A DNA stretch of 64,000 bases from UBA1189 sp045594245 (GTDB taxonomy: Bacteria > Bacteroidota > Bacteroidia > Bacteroidales > Bacteroidaceae). The translations under genes and the position numbers were made by a program. Position 1 is the first letter of the stretch. Each line of letters opens with the position of its first letter. The stretch lies in assembly GCA_045594245.1 (NCBI GenBank), contig JAZNYG010000010.1, positions 1-64,000 of the forward strand. Direction: 5' to 3'. A model generated the notes under the pieces. It did not search any database. It saw only the letters and a program-made list of their open reading frames with translations, and was not told where the DNA came from. This document shows, one piece after another, positions 51,975 to 61,009 of the stretch.

Positions 51975-53546
51975 CTACTCGCATAGTATCTGGGTAGTGC
52001 CTTCACTTATCCGGTATTCCACGCCATTGACAAGCAATGTATACGGTGCAGTTGACTCTACGGAGATAGTATCGCCTTCACGGATGAGCGTCGTAGTCAC
52101 ACGACCAAAGTGTAGATTGCTTATCCCATGACGAGACGTTGAATCGGTGTGCCATGTGACGCGATTGGCACTACCATCGGCAACGATACCGATAATGTTT
52201 TCTATAAACATCGAGATGGGGATAAGTCCGCTCCACCCCACAAAGTCCGGCTTCACCATGTTAATACCCGTAGCATCGGTAGCTGGCATATACATCTCGG
52301 GAGAATATAGTTCCCAAATAGTACCTGTAGACTGATACACCTTATACATCGTCTGCAGGTTCTTTTGTGCGATGACTTCGGCCAATTTTGCGTATCCATG
52401 ACGCTCAAGCCCCTTCACAGTCATGTAGGTCGTAGGTGTCCATACGCCACCACGCCAATAGCATCCGCAGCGGTCATAATAGGGTTGGTTGGCTGCAAGT
52501 GAGGGTAGGGGAAGACGACGCCAAAAGAGGTTCTCATCCTGTATGGCCTTGGTCATGCGCTCCACCTTTTCGGGCGAAACAATATCAGCAAGGATAGGCC
52601 AAAAGGTGGCGGTGGTAATCCATGGTGTACGCTCGCCATCGGGAGTGACATCATGGTACAAGCCCGTGCTGTCGTTCCACATGTAATGGTTGATGCGTTC
52701 GGCCAGCTCCTTTGCCTTCTGGGTATACATTTTGGCTTCCCTCTTATGCCCGAGAATACGGCAAATTTCAGCCAAGTTATCGTAGCACATCTTGATTTGC
52801 GACGACATATCTACCCATCCCATCGGACTTGTTGAGGAGTGAATGTCTCCGTCTGGCGATAGGCGCCCTATATCGCGGGGTGTATTGTCCATGCCACTGG
52901 CCTGCCCGTTCGACCAGTACAACTGATGCTCCGTTCCCTCGGCCCTACGATGTTTCTCTACCCATTCGACATACTTCCTGATGGGAGGCAACACCCGTGC
53001 CAGTCGGGCCGTATCGCCCGAGAACTTGAAATACTCCATCTCAGCCCAGCTGAACAGGGGCGGATTGATGGTGCGTGCATAGTTATCGCCCAATCCCCAG
53101 TGATGGTCGGCACCATCAGCTTCGTTGATGACACGGCATATCATGCCATCCTCGTGCTGACGGGCGTAGAAGTTATCGTGCGACTCGATGAAGGGAAACA
53201 CATGAAAGGCATATCTCCCAAACATGGCCATGAAGTGTGTATCCCACTGAAACACCTGCGGAGACAAACCCTCGTCAATCCAGTTGGCCACAAGCGGCGA
53301 ACCCTCAGGTGGAGACTGCAAATTAGAAAAAGCGATTTCCCATGCCTTCCAATACAGCTCCACCCACTCGGAATTCTCGTCCCAAATAGGGGAGGGGAGC
53401 GCCTCCCTTGCCTCATCAAAAGAAGGAAGTTCGCTCGGCGTATACACTTTCTTATCGAAATACATACCACGCAGCTCCTCTGAAGTGGAATAAACACCAG
53501 ACAAAGTGAATATTACGAGTGTAAGAAGGAGATAAATGCGTTTCAT
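51975..53546 (-). CDS. MGH1/GH63-like glycoside hydrolase
   Basis: A 523-aa secreted protein with a signal peptide (MKRIYLLLTLVIFTLSGVYS) from ATG 53546; a longer start at 53585 is less likely. The (alpha/alpha)6-barrel signatures are QWDTHFMAMFGRYAF, MSSQIKMCYDNLAEICRILG, RCGCYWRGGVWTPTTYM and TIWELYSPE (acidic catalytic candidate). This resembles mannosyl-oligosaccharide glucosidase/trehalase-like enzymes. The substrate is unknown. A decayed copy of its C-terminus is found at 41744-41838. It lies upstream of GH20 on the same strand. Confidence 0.85.
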   Translation of the reverse strand: MKRIYLLLTLVIFTLSGVYSTSEELRGMYFDKKVYTPSELPSFDEAREALPSPIWDENSEWVELYWKAWEIAFSNLQSPPEGSPLVANWIDEGLSPQVFQWDTHFMAMFGRYAFHVFPFIESHDNFYARQHEDGMICRVINEADGADHHWGLGDNYARTINPPLFSWAEMEYFKFSGDTARLARVLPPIRKYVEWVEKHRRAEGTEHQLYWSNGQASGMDNTPRDIGRLSPDGDIHSSTSPMGWVDMSSQIKMCYDNLAEICRILGHKREAKMYTQKAKELAERINHYMWNDSTGLYHDVTPDGERTPWITTATFWPILADIVSPEKVERMTKAIQDENLFWRRLPLPSLAANQPYYDRCGCYWRGGVWTPTTYMTVKGLERHGYAKLAEVIAQKNLQTMYKVYQSTGTIWELYSPEMYMPATDATGINMVKPDFVGWSGLIPISMFIENIIGIVADGSANRVTWHTDSTSRHGISNLHFGRVTTTLIREGDTISVESTAPYTLLVNGVEYRISEGTTQILCE

Positions 53547-53571
53547 AAGGGAATTGTTTGGTAAAAAGGTA

Positions 53572-54243
53572 TTATTGCAGCGCATTGAGCGTCTCCCAAG
53601 TCAGCGTAGTATCAATCGCTACCGACGTACCCAGAGTTTCGCTCACCTGACGTAGATAAATGTGCATTGAGTCGAGGCCTACGGAGAGGCGGAGCGAGTC
53701 CAACTTGGCGATATCTTCTATCGGGTAGACGTAGGTGAATGTCTCTCCATCGCGCTGAGTATAGCCTGTCTGTGTGCCATAGCGCTGAGGTCGTTGACGG
53801 CGCACATTCACACAATCCGATAGGGTAGCGTAATCGGCCAAACTGATGATGCCACGCATCGCCTGCTGCTCTATCAATGGGAGGTAACGCTCCTGATACT
53901 CCACATCGCCGTGGTCGATGATGAGCCAGATGGTTTGGTTCGACTGTTCGCTCAATCCTTCGGGCCAACCATTCTGCAAGAGCGAATCTACAAGCACTCT
54001 ATTGAGGCTGTCCGTACGCTCCTCCTCTTCAACAAGCATCACGATGGAATCGACCAATTCCGTTCGTTGCTCGGCAATGAAAGCTCGCTGCACCCTCATC
54101 AATTCATGCCGTATCTGTTGGTCACGCTCATGCAGTTCGCAGAGCAACGAATCGGTTTGCGCAGCCGATGAATGCGTGCTTTTTTTATTGGTGCAGCAGC
54201 CAAAAGCCAAACATACAAGTAAGATTGGAATCAATTGTTTCAT
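53572..54243 (-). CDS. DUF6624-like lipoprotein
   Basis: A 223-aa protein with a lipobox signal (LIPILLVCLAFGC, Cys16), a helical acidic middle, then IWLIIDHGDVEYQERYLPLI, GIISLADYATLSDCVNVRR and QRYGTQTGY. These resemble the DUF6624 family, which has an H-G-D-x2-Y-Q pattern. It is an envelope protein of unknown function. It precedes the MGH1-type glycosidase on the same strand by 25 bp. Confidence 0.8.
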   Translation of the reverse strand: MKQLIPILLVCLAFGCCTNKKSTHSSAAQTDSLLCELHERDQQIRHELMRVQRAFIAEQRTELVDSIVMLVEEEERTDSLNRVLVDSLLQNGWPEGLSEQSNQTIWLIIDHGDVEYQERYLPLIEQQAMRGIISLADYATLSDCVNVRRQRPQRYGTQTGYTQRDGETFTYVYPIEDIAKLDSLRLSVGLDSMHIYLRQVSETLGTSVAIDTTLTWETLNALQ

Positions 54244-54382
54244 AGTAATACTAATAATGAATTACCATTGTAATAATATAGCAATTGCCTAGAACATCAA
54301 GATTAGTGCCTTTGCTATTGGTGCCTACATTTGTATATAAATGTTCCTTTCCATAGTCATGTACAAGTCAATTCTTTGTTTT

Positions 54383-54748
54383 TCAGTCTAAATAATCCAC
54401 GTTTGATTCACTAATAGATGTAATACCACCTATGTTTATATCATAAATAGTAGTTTTAATAGTACAAGATTGACCATTATATTTATAACTTGAACAAGAA
54501 TATAATTTTCCATTCAGATATGTCTCCTCTGTTATAACTTTCTTACCATCATATGCGGCGTTATATTCATATGTTGATAGACTATTATCGTAAAAACTTT
54601 TTGTAGTTTCTCTTCGTGACTTAATTCGTAAAAAAGATAAATCTTCACTAGATTCATTATTAACACTATTAAAAATATCAGAAAAGCCATCCTTACTACA
54701 AGATAGACATAATAACATGATTATATTATGTATGTATAACCGGTTCAT
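54383..54748 (-). CDS. AT-rich hypothetical lipoprotein
   Basis: A 121-aa protein with a short signal and lipobox (HNIIMLLCLSC). The mature part has beta-hairpin-like repeats (YEYNAAYDGKKVITEETYLNGKLYS, quoted in part: AAYDGKKVITEETYLNGK). It is much lower in GC than its neighbours. It is 6 bases downstream of the nuclease-like gene, so they form one unit. The function is unknown. Confidence 0.6.
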   Translation of the reverse strand: MNRLYIHNIIMLLCLSCSKDGFSDIFNSVNNESSEDLSFLRIKSRRETTKSFYDNSLSTYEYNAAYDGKKVITEETYLNGKLYSCSSYKYNGQSCTIKTTIYDINIGGITSISESNVDYLD

Positions 54749-54754
54749 AATTAC

Positions 54755-55345
54755 TTAAATTAAATCAATGATATAACTTTCTCCTTCTAGAGAATAGCAT
54801 ATATATATTATACTTTCCGAATATTTGTTTTTGAAACCTTTTACAGCTTCGACTGCACTCTTAAACTGCAAATCATTCTTTACAATTTGAATAAAATATC
54901 CCTCTATATATTTGTTTCCTTTTATTTCATTAGCTAATTTTACAAAATCCTTCTCATAATGTTTACGTATTGGATTTAATGCCTTAAATTCTATTAGTGC
55001 TATTCGTTCAAATGTTGTATTATACAGAACCAAGTCTATATTCCCAGAACGCCCTTTTTTAGACATTATAGGCTTATCCGAAAAACTATATTTTTTAATG
55101 GTAGGAGTTTCGATTGAAAAAAGAATATGTTGTTCATCAATTATGTCCAAAAATTTGTTCAACTCCTCTATGAAAATTATTCGTAATTCTTGCTCGCTCA
55201 CACGAATTTCATTATTTCTATAATGAGGATATATCATTCTGGTTTGAATCTTATTACTCAAACATTTTTCACTCTTTTGGTAGGCTTGTTTTAATACTTC
55301 TAATGTGTTCTTTGATACAGTTTCTATTATTTCATTTACATTCAT
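54755..55345 (-). CDS. PD-(D/E)XK-nuclease-like protein
   Basis: A 196-aa, strongly AT-rich gene. The segment GNIDLVLYNTTFERIALIEF then KALN (residues 101-124) has Asp104, then Glu119-Phe-Lys121 on a following strand. This is the D-x(n)-E-x-K core of PD-(D/E)XK nucleases. An N-terminal helical region and a C-terminal FIQIVKNDLQFKSAVEAVKGF complete the protein. It may be an orphan restriction-like or defence nuclease; activity is inferred only. Its low GC beside GC-rich apt/mnmG indicates recent acquisition. Confidence 0.75.
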   Translation of the reverse strand: MNVNEIIETVSKNTLEVLKQAYQKSEKCLSNKIQTRMIYPHYRNNEIRVSEQELRIIFIEELNKFLDIIDEQHILFSIETPTIKKYSFSDKPIMSKKGRSGNIDLVLYNTTFERIALIEFKALNPIRKHYEKDFVKLANEIKGNKYIEGYFIQIVKNDLQFKSAVEAVKGFKNKYSESIIYICYSLEGESYIIDLI

Positions 55346-55391
55346 GCTTTTTTATTTTGCAATACACAAATACTTTTTGAATAAACATTAG

Positions 55392-55925
55392 CTACTCTCC
55401 CTCCAAACAAAGCAGCGAAGTTACATCCACATCCTCGGGGAAAATCTCTCGTCCCTTAAGGTCGATGAGTTCGATGATAAAGTTTACATAAGTAGCCTTG
55501 GGCGCAAACTTCTGCACGAGGTTGTATGCGGCAAGCATGGTGCCTCCAGTAGCTAAAAGATCATCGTGAATGAGCACCACATCGTTCTCCGAAATGGCAT
55601 CTTTGTGAATCTCTATCGTGTCTACACCGTACTCTTTTTGGTAACTTTCTTGAATTGTTTCGGCCGGAAGTTTTCCAGGTTTGCGCACTGGGACGAAGCC
55701 TGCGCCCAAACGAATTGCCAAACTTGCACCAACTATAAAGCCGCGCGATTCAATTCCTACCACTTTTGTGATACCTTTGTCCTTGTACATTTCATAAAGT
55801 GTGTCCTCAAGTTCCTTTAAGCACTCGGCATTCTTGAACAGAGTTGTCACGTCACGGAAAAGAATTCCAGGAATAGGAAAGTCGGGAATACTGCGAAGAT
55901 TCGCTAATAAGAGTTCTTTGTTCAT
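55392..55925 (-). CDS. apt: Adenine phosphoribosyltransferase
   Basis: A 177-aa purine-salvage enzyme (adenine + PRPP to AMP). ATG 55925 (MNKELLLANL) is chosen; the longer frame reading MFHVEHF comes from translating the parS-type site. Motifs are SIPDFPIPGILFRDVTTLF, VGIESRGFIVGASLA, and the PRPP loop VVLIHDDLLATGGTMLAA. It is separated from mnmG by the parS site. Confidence 0.96.
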   Translation of the reverse strand: MNKELLLANLRSIPDFPIPGILFRDVTTLFKNAECLKELEDTLYEMYKDKGITKVVGIESRGFIVGASLAIRLGAGFVPVRKPGKLPAETIQESYQKEYGVDTIEIHKDAISENDVVLIHDDLLATGGTMLAAYNLVQKFAPKATYVNFIIELIDLKGREIFPEDVDVTSLLCLEGE

Positions 55926-55959
55926 ATTTATTTTTATTTTTATTGATGTTCTACTAAAA

Positions 55960-55975
55960 TGTTCCACGTGAAACA
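55960..55975 (-). promoter_or_regulatory. parS-type ParB binding site
   Basis: TGTTCCACGTGAAACA is a full match to the 16-bp parS consensus TGTTNCACGTGAAACA. It lies directly after the mnmG stop, between mnmG and apt. parS sites cluster near bacterial replication origins, and a DnaA-box-rich gap lies 3.3 kb away. No ParA/ParB gene is in the window. Confidence 0.85.
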
Positions 55976-57847
55976 CTATCGACCTAAAAGCACTAAGAGT
56001 ACATTGATATCGCTGGGCGAAACGCCGGGGATACGGCTGGCTTGGGCAAGTGTTTCCGGGTCTATTTTGGTCAGCTTTTGCCGTGCTTCAGTAGAGAGTG
56101 ATTGCAGTTCGTTATAGTTGAATCGGCCACGAATCTTGATGCTTTCGAGGCGCTGTATCTTGTCGGCAATCATCTTCTCGCGCTCAATGTAGCCCTGATA
56201 CTTTATCTTGATTTCGGCAGCCTCCACAATCTCCTCCTTACGCTCGGTAATATCGCCAATCAGCGCGCCGAGCGGACGAATCACTTCGCTCATGTTGGCA
56301 AGCGTAATTTGCGGGCGTCCGATGAGGTCGATGAGTTTGCAGCCATGAGCGAGTGGGGTAGTGCCGAGGCTTTCCAAAGTGCCATTGATAAGTGCAGGCT
56401 TGATGGAAAAGCCTTTGGTGAGCGCGATGATTTCGTCAATTTTCTCACGCTTGCGACACAGGTGATCGTAGCGCTCCTGCGAAGCGAGGCCAAGCCGATA
56501 GGAGCGTTCGGTAAGGCGCATGTCGGCATCGTCCTGGCGGAGCAGGATGCGATATTCGGCACGCGAGGTAAACATACGATAAGGCTCGTCTACACCTTTT
56601 GTTACCAAATCATCGATGAGTACGCCAATGTAGGCTTCATCGCGGCCGAGCGTGAAGGGTTCGCCACCATGGCAAGAGATGTGCGCATTGATACCCGCTA
56701 CGAGACCTTGCCCCGCTGCCTCCTCATAGCCCGTGGTACCATTGACCTGTCCGGCGAGAAAGAGGCCCTTGACGAGCTTCGACTCCAACGTATGGCGTAG
56801 CTGCGTGGGGTCGAAATAATCATATTCGATAGCATAGCCCGGACGATAAACGGCGATATCGCGGAAGGCAGGAACCTGACGCAATGCCTCGAGCTGTATC
56901 TCCATCGGCAGCGATGAAGAGAAGCCATTCAGATAAAGTTCGTTGGTCGTTTCACCTTCGGGTTCGAGGAAAAGCTGATGCTGCTCTTTGTCGGGGAAGG
57001 TCACGATTTTTGTTTCTATGCTGGGACAGTAGCGCGGACCGATACTCTGGATTTGTCCGTTGTAAAGGGGCGATTCGGGCAAACCTTCACGAAGGATTCT
57101 GTGCACCTCTGGATTGGTGTAGCACGTCCAGCAGCAAAGCTGCTTCAGCTTGCGCGGTTCGCTCATATAGGAGAAGCTGTGGAAATCGTTCTCTCCATCC
57201 TGAATCTCCATTTCATCGAGGTGTACGCTGCGCTTGTCGATGCGTACGGGAGTTCCCGTCTTCATGCGCCCCACGGTGATTCCGTGTCGAGCGATGGATT
57301 CGGTCAAATGATACGATGCAGGCTCGGCCATGCGTCCACCAGGCAACTGTACACGTCCCACATGAAGGAGACCATTGAGGAAGGTACCCGCAGTGACGAT
57401 GACACACTTGGCATGGAAGACGACGCCCCACACCGTGCGAACACCGGTGACTTCGCTATTTTCTACGAGCAACTCGTCCACCGTGTCTTGCCAGATATTC
57501 AAGTTGGGAATGTTGTCAAGTACTTCGCGCCAAGCCCAGATAAACTTCTCTCGGTCGCACTGTGCACGCGGACTCCACATGGCAGGGCCTTTCGAGCGGT
57601 TGAGCATGCGGAACTGAATTGCCGTGCGGTCGGTCACAATACCTGTGTATCCACCGAGCGCATCAATCTCGCGCACTATCTGTCCCTTGGCAATACCACC
57701 AATGGCGGGATTGCAACTCATTTGCCCAATCTTGTTCATGTCCATCGTGATAAGGCACGTCTTCGAACCCATATTGGCTGAAGCTGCTGCTGCCTCACAC
57801 CCCGCGTGGCCTGCACCAATCACAACGACATCATAGAAAAATTCCAT
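55976..57847 (-). CDS. mnmG: tRNA uridine 5-carboxymethylaminomethyl modification enzyme MnmG (GidA)
   Basis: A 623-aa FAD-dependent enzyme which, with MnmE, modifies wobble uridine (xm5U34). The N-terminal FAD site is VVVIGAGHAGCEAAAA. PAIGGIAKGQIVREIDALGG follows, then SRAEYRILLRQDDADMRLTE and the second signature GYAIEYDYFDPTQL. The C-terminus YIEREKMIADKIQRLESIKI is helical. A parS-type site sits at its 3' end. mnmG is often found near replication origins. Confidence 0.97.
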   Translation of the reverse strand: MEFFYDVVVIGAGHAGCEAAAASANMGSKTCLITMDMNKIGQMSCNPAIGGIAKGQIVREIDALGGYTGIVTDRTAIQFRMLNRSKGPAMWSPRAQCDREKFIWAWREVLDNIPNLNIWQDTVDELLVENSEVTGVRTVWGVVFHAKCVIVTAGTFLNGLLHVGRVQLPGGRMAEPASYHLTESIARHGITVGRMKTGTPVRIDKRSVHLDEMEIQDGENDFHSFSYMSEPRKLKQLCCWTCYTNPEVHRILREGLPESPLYNGQIQSIGPRYCPSIETKIVTFPDKEQHQLFLEPEGETTNELYLNGFSSSLPMEIQLEALRQVPAFRDIAVYRPGYAIEYDYFDPTQLRHTLESKLVKGLFLAGQVNGTTGYEEAAGQGLVAGINAHISCHGGEPFTLGRDEAYIGVLIDDLVTKGVDEPYRMFTSRAEYRILLRQDDADMRLTERSYRLGLASQERYDHLCRKREKIDEIIALTKGFSIKPALINGTLESLGTTPLAHGCKLIDLIGRPQITLANMSEVIRPLGALIGDITERKEEIVEAAEIKIKYQGYIEREKMIADKIQRLESIKIRGRFNYNELQSLSTEARQKLTKIDPETLAQASRIPGVSPSDINVLLVLLGR

Positions 57848-58013
57848 TATACCTATTTATAATTATTGATTGACAAAGTTACGAATAAGTGAGCGAAATT
57901 ATGTAAAGTTTACTTCAATATTTCGCAACAAACGAAAAGCAACCTCATAACACCCGATTGCGCTTCGTCATCATTATTCATTGTCAATCCACAAAAAATG
58001 CCCAATTCTACCG

Positions 58014-58156
58014 CCTCATCCTTGCGATTTTCCCGCCCGAGGGGCGAGACGAACGAAAAAAAACAATTCTCAGAAGGCTTTTTTCGGTTTAACACGCTTT
58101 ATTTCACTTATTTAACCCCAATTTTTTCTGCAGGGATTTTTCTTCGTTTCGCGAAA
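58014..58156 (-). repeat. Dispersed intergenic repeat, copy 2 (minus orientation)
   Basis: Read on the minus strand it starts TTTCGCGAAACGAAGAAAAA and ends GGGAAAATCGCAAGGATGAGG-like sequence, matching 35551-35724. It is upstream of mnmG in the gap 57848-58234. The only other feature in that gap is the terminator at 58184-58220. Confidence 0.75.
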
Positions 58157-58183
58157 AAAAAGATTATTTTTACTTTTGAAGAC

Positions 58184-58220
58184 AAAAAAAGGTGCTAAGC
58201 AAGTACTTAACACCTTTTTT
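58184..58220 (-). terminator. Terminator of the FMN-binding protein gene
   Basis: AAAAAAAGGTG-C-TAAG and CTTA-A-CACCTTTTTT form a hairpin with T-runs on both strands. It lies 15 bases after the minus-strand gene. Confidence 0.7.
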
Positions 58221-58234
58221 AATATTCTCAAGAA

Positions 58235-58627
58235 TCACCACTGTATCGTAAGCGGTTCGGGAGTAGTGCTATAGATAATAGCTGTGGCATTGGCAAGATA
58301 AAATACTTCGGTGTCGGGATCATCGGCACGATAGAACTGAGCCAAGTGAGGATGTGCATCTACCATACTGACCACTGCTTCGTGGCGAGTTTCAAGATAT
58401 GCCTCACAAGTTATACGTATCCAATCGTCACCACGCATAGTTGTAATCTCCACTTTCGGATTCGCCTTCATCTGATCAGAAACTTTCTTGCGATTCTTTG
58501 TCATTATATATAACTTACCATCAAACAGGTCAATCGTACCGAAAGGACGAACACGTGCTTGGTCACCATCCATTGTAGCCAAGTAATACACCTTAGCCTC
58601 TTTCAAAAAATCGTATACTCTTTTCAT
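58235..58627 (-). CDS. Pyridoxamine 5'-phosphate oxidase-family FMN-binding protein
   Basis: A 130-aa split-barrel protein. The start ATG 58627 (MKRVYDFLKEAKVYYLATMDG) is preferred to 58750, which lies in the trmH-like gene. RVRPFGTIDLFDGKLYIMTK, VSDQMKANPKVEITTM and WIRITCEAYLE are the characteristic strands of small FMN-binding PNPOx-like proteins. It is likely a flavin-dependent oxidoreductase of unknown substrate. It follows the TrmH-like gene by 20 bases. Confidence 0.9.
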   Translation of the reverse strand: MKRVYDFLKEAKVYYLATMDGDQARVRPFGTIDLFDGKLYIMTKNRKKVSDQMKANPKVEITTMRGDDWIRITCEAYLETRHEAVVSMVDAHPHLAQFYRADDPDTEVFYLANATAIIYSTTPEPLTIQW

Positions 58628-58647
58628 TGCTTTATATATAAATGTAA

Positions 58648-59181
58648 TTATTCTATCAACAACTGACGTGCAAACTCCCAAATGACTATACCTGCTGTCA
58701 CTGATACATTCAATGAATGCTTCGTACCATATTGTGGCAACTCTATACATCCATCGCTCATATCCACCACTTCCTGCTGCACTCCCTTCACCTCATTACC
58801 TAAAATAACGGCATATTTTTTCCCTTTCTCTAAATGTAATTCTTGCAAAGCGGTGCTTCCCTCTACTTGCTCAATGGAAAATACGATGTAACCCTCTTCG
58901 TGGAGTTGATTTACGGCATCACGCGTATCCTTAAAGTACTGCCACGCCACGGAGTCTTCGCCCCCAAGCGCTGTCTTGTGTATCTCTGCTGAGGGTGGGG
59001 TAGCGGTCACTCCACAAAGAAAAATACGTTCTACGCGATAAGCATCGGAAGTGCGGAATACAGAACCTACATTATGCAGACTACGCACATTATCGAGCAC
59101 CACCACAAAAGGTACCTTATCAGCTTCTCTGTAATCGGTCAGCTGCATACGGTTTAGTTCCAGGATACTGAGTTTTTTCAT
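58648..59181 (-). CDS. TrmH/SpoU-family RNA 2'-O-methyltransferase
   Basis: A 177-aa SPOUT methyltransferase. The motif-1 region is VVLDNVRSLHNVGSVFRTSDA. Motif 2 is YAVILGNEVKGVQQEVVDM, and motif 3 is IELPQYGTKHSLNVSVTAGI (SAM-binding knot). It acts on tRNA or rRNA 2'-OH; the target is not determined. ATG 59181 was chosen over 59217 because the added residues look unrelated. It ends the minus-strand set at the left side of the putative origin. Confidence 0.92.
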   Translation of the reverse strand: MKKLSILELNRMQLTDYREADKVPFVVVLDNVRSLHNVGSVFRTSDAYRVERIFLCGVTATPPSAEIHKTALGGEDSVAWQYFKDTRDAVNQLHEEGYIVFSIEQVEGSTALQELHLEKGKKYAVILGNEVKGVQQEVVDMSDGCIELPQYGTKHSLNVSVTAGIVIWEFARQLLIE

Positions 59182-59214
59182 TATTCTTTCATTTCGGATG
59201 AACAAAGTTAACAA

Positions 59215-59700
59215 CAATTCTGTTATGTCTGTGGATAACGGTGGAAAAATATTTGAAAAAAACTGAGCTTAAAATTTGGTAGTCTCAGTCGCTTGACGCA
59301 TTTAAACAGGATTCTGGAACTGCCAAAAAAGTTAGCTTTTTTTTAATAATGACTTTTCAACGGCACTTTTCACCATTTTTAGCGTAGATATTCGAAGCGA
59401 ATTTATTAACTTTGTCCGTTGTCAACAGGCAGTGGATAACTTACCAATGAGCATTGACTATCAATCATCAGCGTTTTTTATTCCTGTGAATAACTTGTTG
59501 ACAGCGCCAAACCTAATGTGAAGTACGAGATATGCAAATCTGAAACGATTTTTTTATACACCGTTTCCACAAGCTATCATCATACACACATTTATTTTTT
59601 TTAGAGAATAAAAAAGAAAGATAATATTTATTGTCTTTGTGGATAGGGTGGATAAGCTTCGCTGCAAAGATACAAAAAAGAAAAGATAAAAGATACTGAT
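59215..59700. other. Candidate replication origin (oriC)
   Basis: A 519-bp AT-rich gap without a gene, between minus-strand (left) and plus-strand (right) genes. It has five DnaA-box-like sites in the same orientation: TGTGGATAA (59230-59238, perfect), AGTGGATAA (59431-59439), TGTGAATAA (59485-59493), TGTGGATAG (59638-59646) and GGTGGATAA (59647-59655). A/T-rich stretches (59320-59405, 59550-59640) could serve as an unwinding element. TGTTGACA/GTCAACA words also recur. The parS-type site and mnmG are close by. This is an inference; no dnaA gene is present. Confidence 0.6.
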
Positions 59701-60705
59701 ATGGTGAAATCGGAATGGATAGCCAAGGGGTTTGCTGACGAACCCATAGAGAACAAGGAGCAGTTGGTAGAGATGATACTCCAGCTCAAGCGTGAGAAGA
59801 ATGCCGTAATCCTCGGTCACTACTACCAGCGTAGCGAGATTCAAGACATTGCCGATTTCGTAGGCGATAGCCTTGCCATGGCACAGTGGGCCGCCAAGGT
59901 AGAGGCCGATGTTCTTGTTGTATGTGGTGTGCATTTCATGGGCGAGACAGCCAAGATACTATGCCCCGACAAGATGGTGCTCGTGCCCGACCTTAATGCT
60001 GGTTGCTCATTGGCAGATAGCTGTCCGGCCGACAAGTTTGCCGAGTTTGTAGCTGCACACCCCGATTATCAGGTGATATCCTATGTTAATACTTCGGCTG
60101 CAGTGAAGGCACACACCGATGTGGTAGTCACCTCCAGCAATGCCCGACAAATTGTAGAGAGTTTCCCGCAGGATGCCAAGCTCATCTTTGGTCCTGACCG
60201 CAACCTCGGTGGATATATCAATAGTATTACAGGCCGCAATATGCTGCTTTGGGACGGTGCTTGCCATGTGCATAGCCAATTCTCAGTGGAAGCCCTCATA
60301 GACCTAAAAAAGCAATATCCCGATGCTGCTGTATTAGCTCATCCCGAGTGTAAGGGCGTCATCCTCAAGCTGGCCGATGTCATTGGCTCTACGGCTGCCC
60401 TGCTCTCCTATGCCCAGAAGAGCGACAAGCAGCAGTTTATCGTAGTCACCGAGTCGGGTATCCTGCACGAGATGCAGAAGAGCTGTCCCGACAAGGAGTT
60501 TATCCCTGCTCCTCCCGAAACTGTCGAAGGCGGTGCTACTTGCAGCTGCAACGAGTGCAATTATATGCGCCTCAATACACTGGAAAAGGTGTACAATTGC
60601 CTCCGCTACGAGTATCCGCAAATCGAGGTTGATGCCGACATTGCTGCCAAGGCCATCAAGCCCATCGAGCGTATGCTGGAGCTTTCGGAGAAGCTGGTGA
60701 AGTAA
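59701..60705 (+). CDS. nadA: Quinolinate synthase A
   Basis: A 334-aa [4Fe-4S] enzyme condensing iminoaspartate and dihydroxyacetone phosphate in NAD synthesis. The segments are AVILGHYYQRSEIQDIADFV, VVCGVHFMGETAKILCPDK, CSLADSCPADKF, and the cluster cysteines including CSCNECNYM near the C-terminus. The N-terminal HYYQ is typical. It is the first + strand gene right of the putative origin. nadB/nadC are not adjacent. Confidence 0.96.
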   Translation: MVKSEWIAKGFADEPIENKEQLVEMILQLKREKNAVILGHYYQRSEIQDIADFVGDSLAMAQWAAKVEADVLVVCGVHFMGETAKILCPDKMVLVPDLNAGCSLADSCPADKFAEFVAAHPDYQVISYVNTSAAVKAHTDVVVTSSNARQIVESFPQDAKLIFGPDRNLGGYINSITGRNMLLWDGACHVHSQFSVEALIDLKKQYPDAAVLAHPECKGVILKLADVIGSTAALLSYAQKSDKQQFIVVTESGILHEMQKSCPDKEFIPAPPETVEGGATCSCNECNYMRLNTLEKVYNCLRYEYPQIEVDADIAAKAIKPIERMLELSEKLVK

Positions 60706-60730
60706 CAGATTGTTGATACATATATAATAT

Positions 60731-60780
60731 ATTGTCACAGGTATGAAAAAGTTTTTTCATGCCTGTGATAATTTTTTTTC
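60731..60780 (+). terminator. Terminator downstream of nadA
   Basis: An outer ATTGTCACAGG/CCTGTGATAAT stem encloses ATGAAAAA...TTTTTCAT and is followed by TTTTTTTTC. It is the same palindromic type as the suf terminator at 15893-15940. The rest of 60706-61009 holds only an AT-rich leader with a TAATTTTGC promoter word near 60966. Confidence 0.8.
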
Positions 60781-61009
60781 ATTAGTGTGATATGTCTTTG
60801 TCATGCCTTCGAAGAAGCAAGATATACATTCTTTCCACTGAAAAAGCCATATACAAGTGTCATATTACTGCTTTGTGTTATTAAAAAGACTCTTTTTAAC
60901 GACGATTTCCTTTTGTTTAACTAAAAATGAAGGTATTATTCTTATTTCATACCTTATGATTACGTAATTTTGCGGCGTAAAAACTAATGGGGAAATATAA
61001 ACAATAAAA

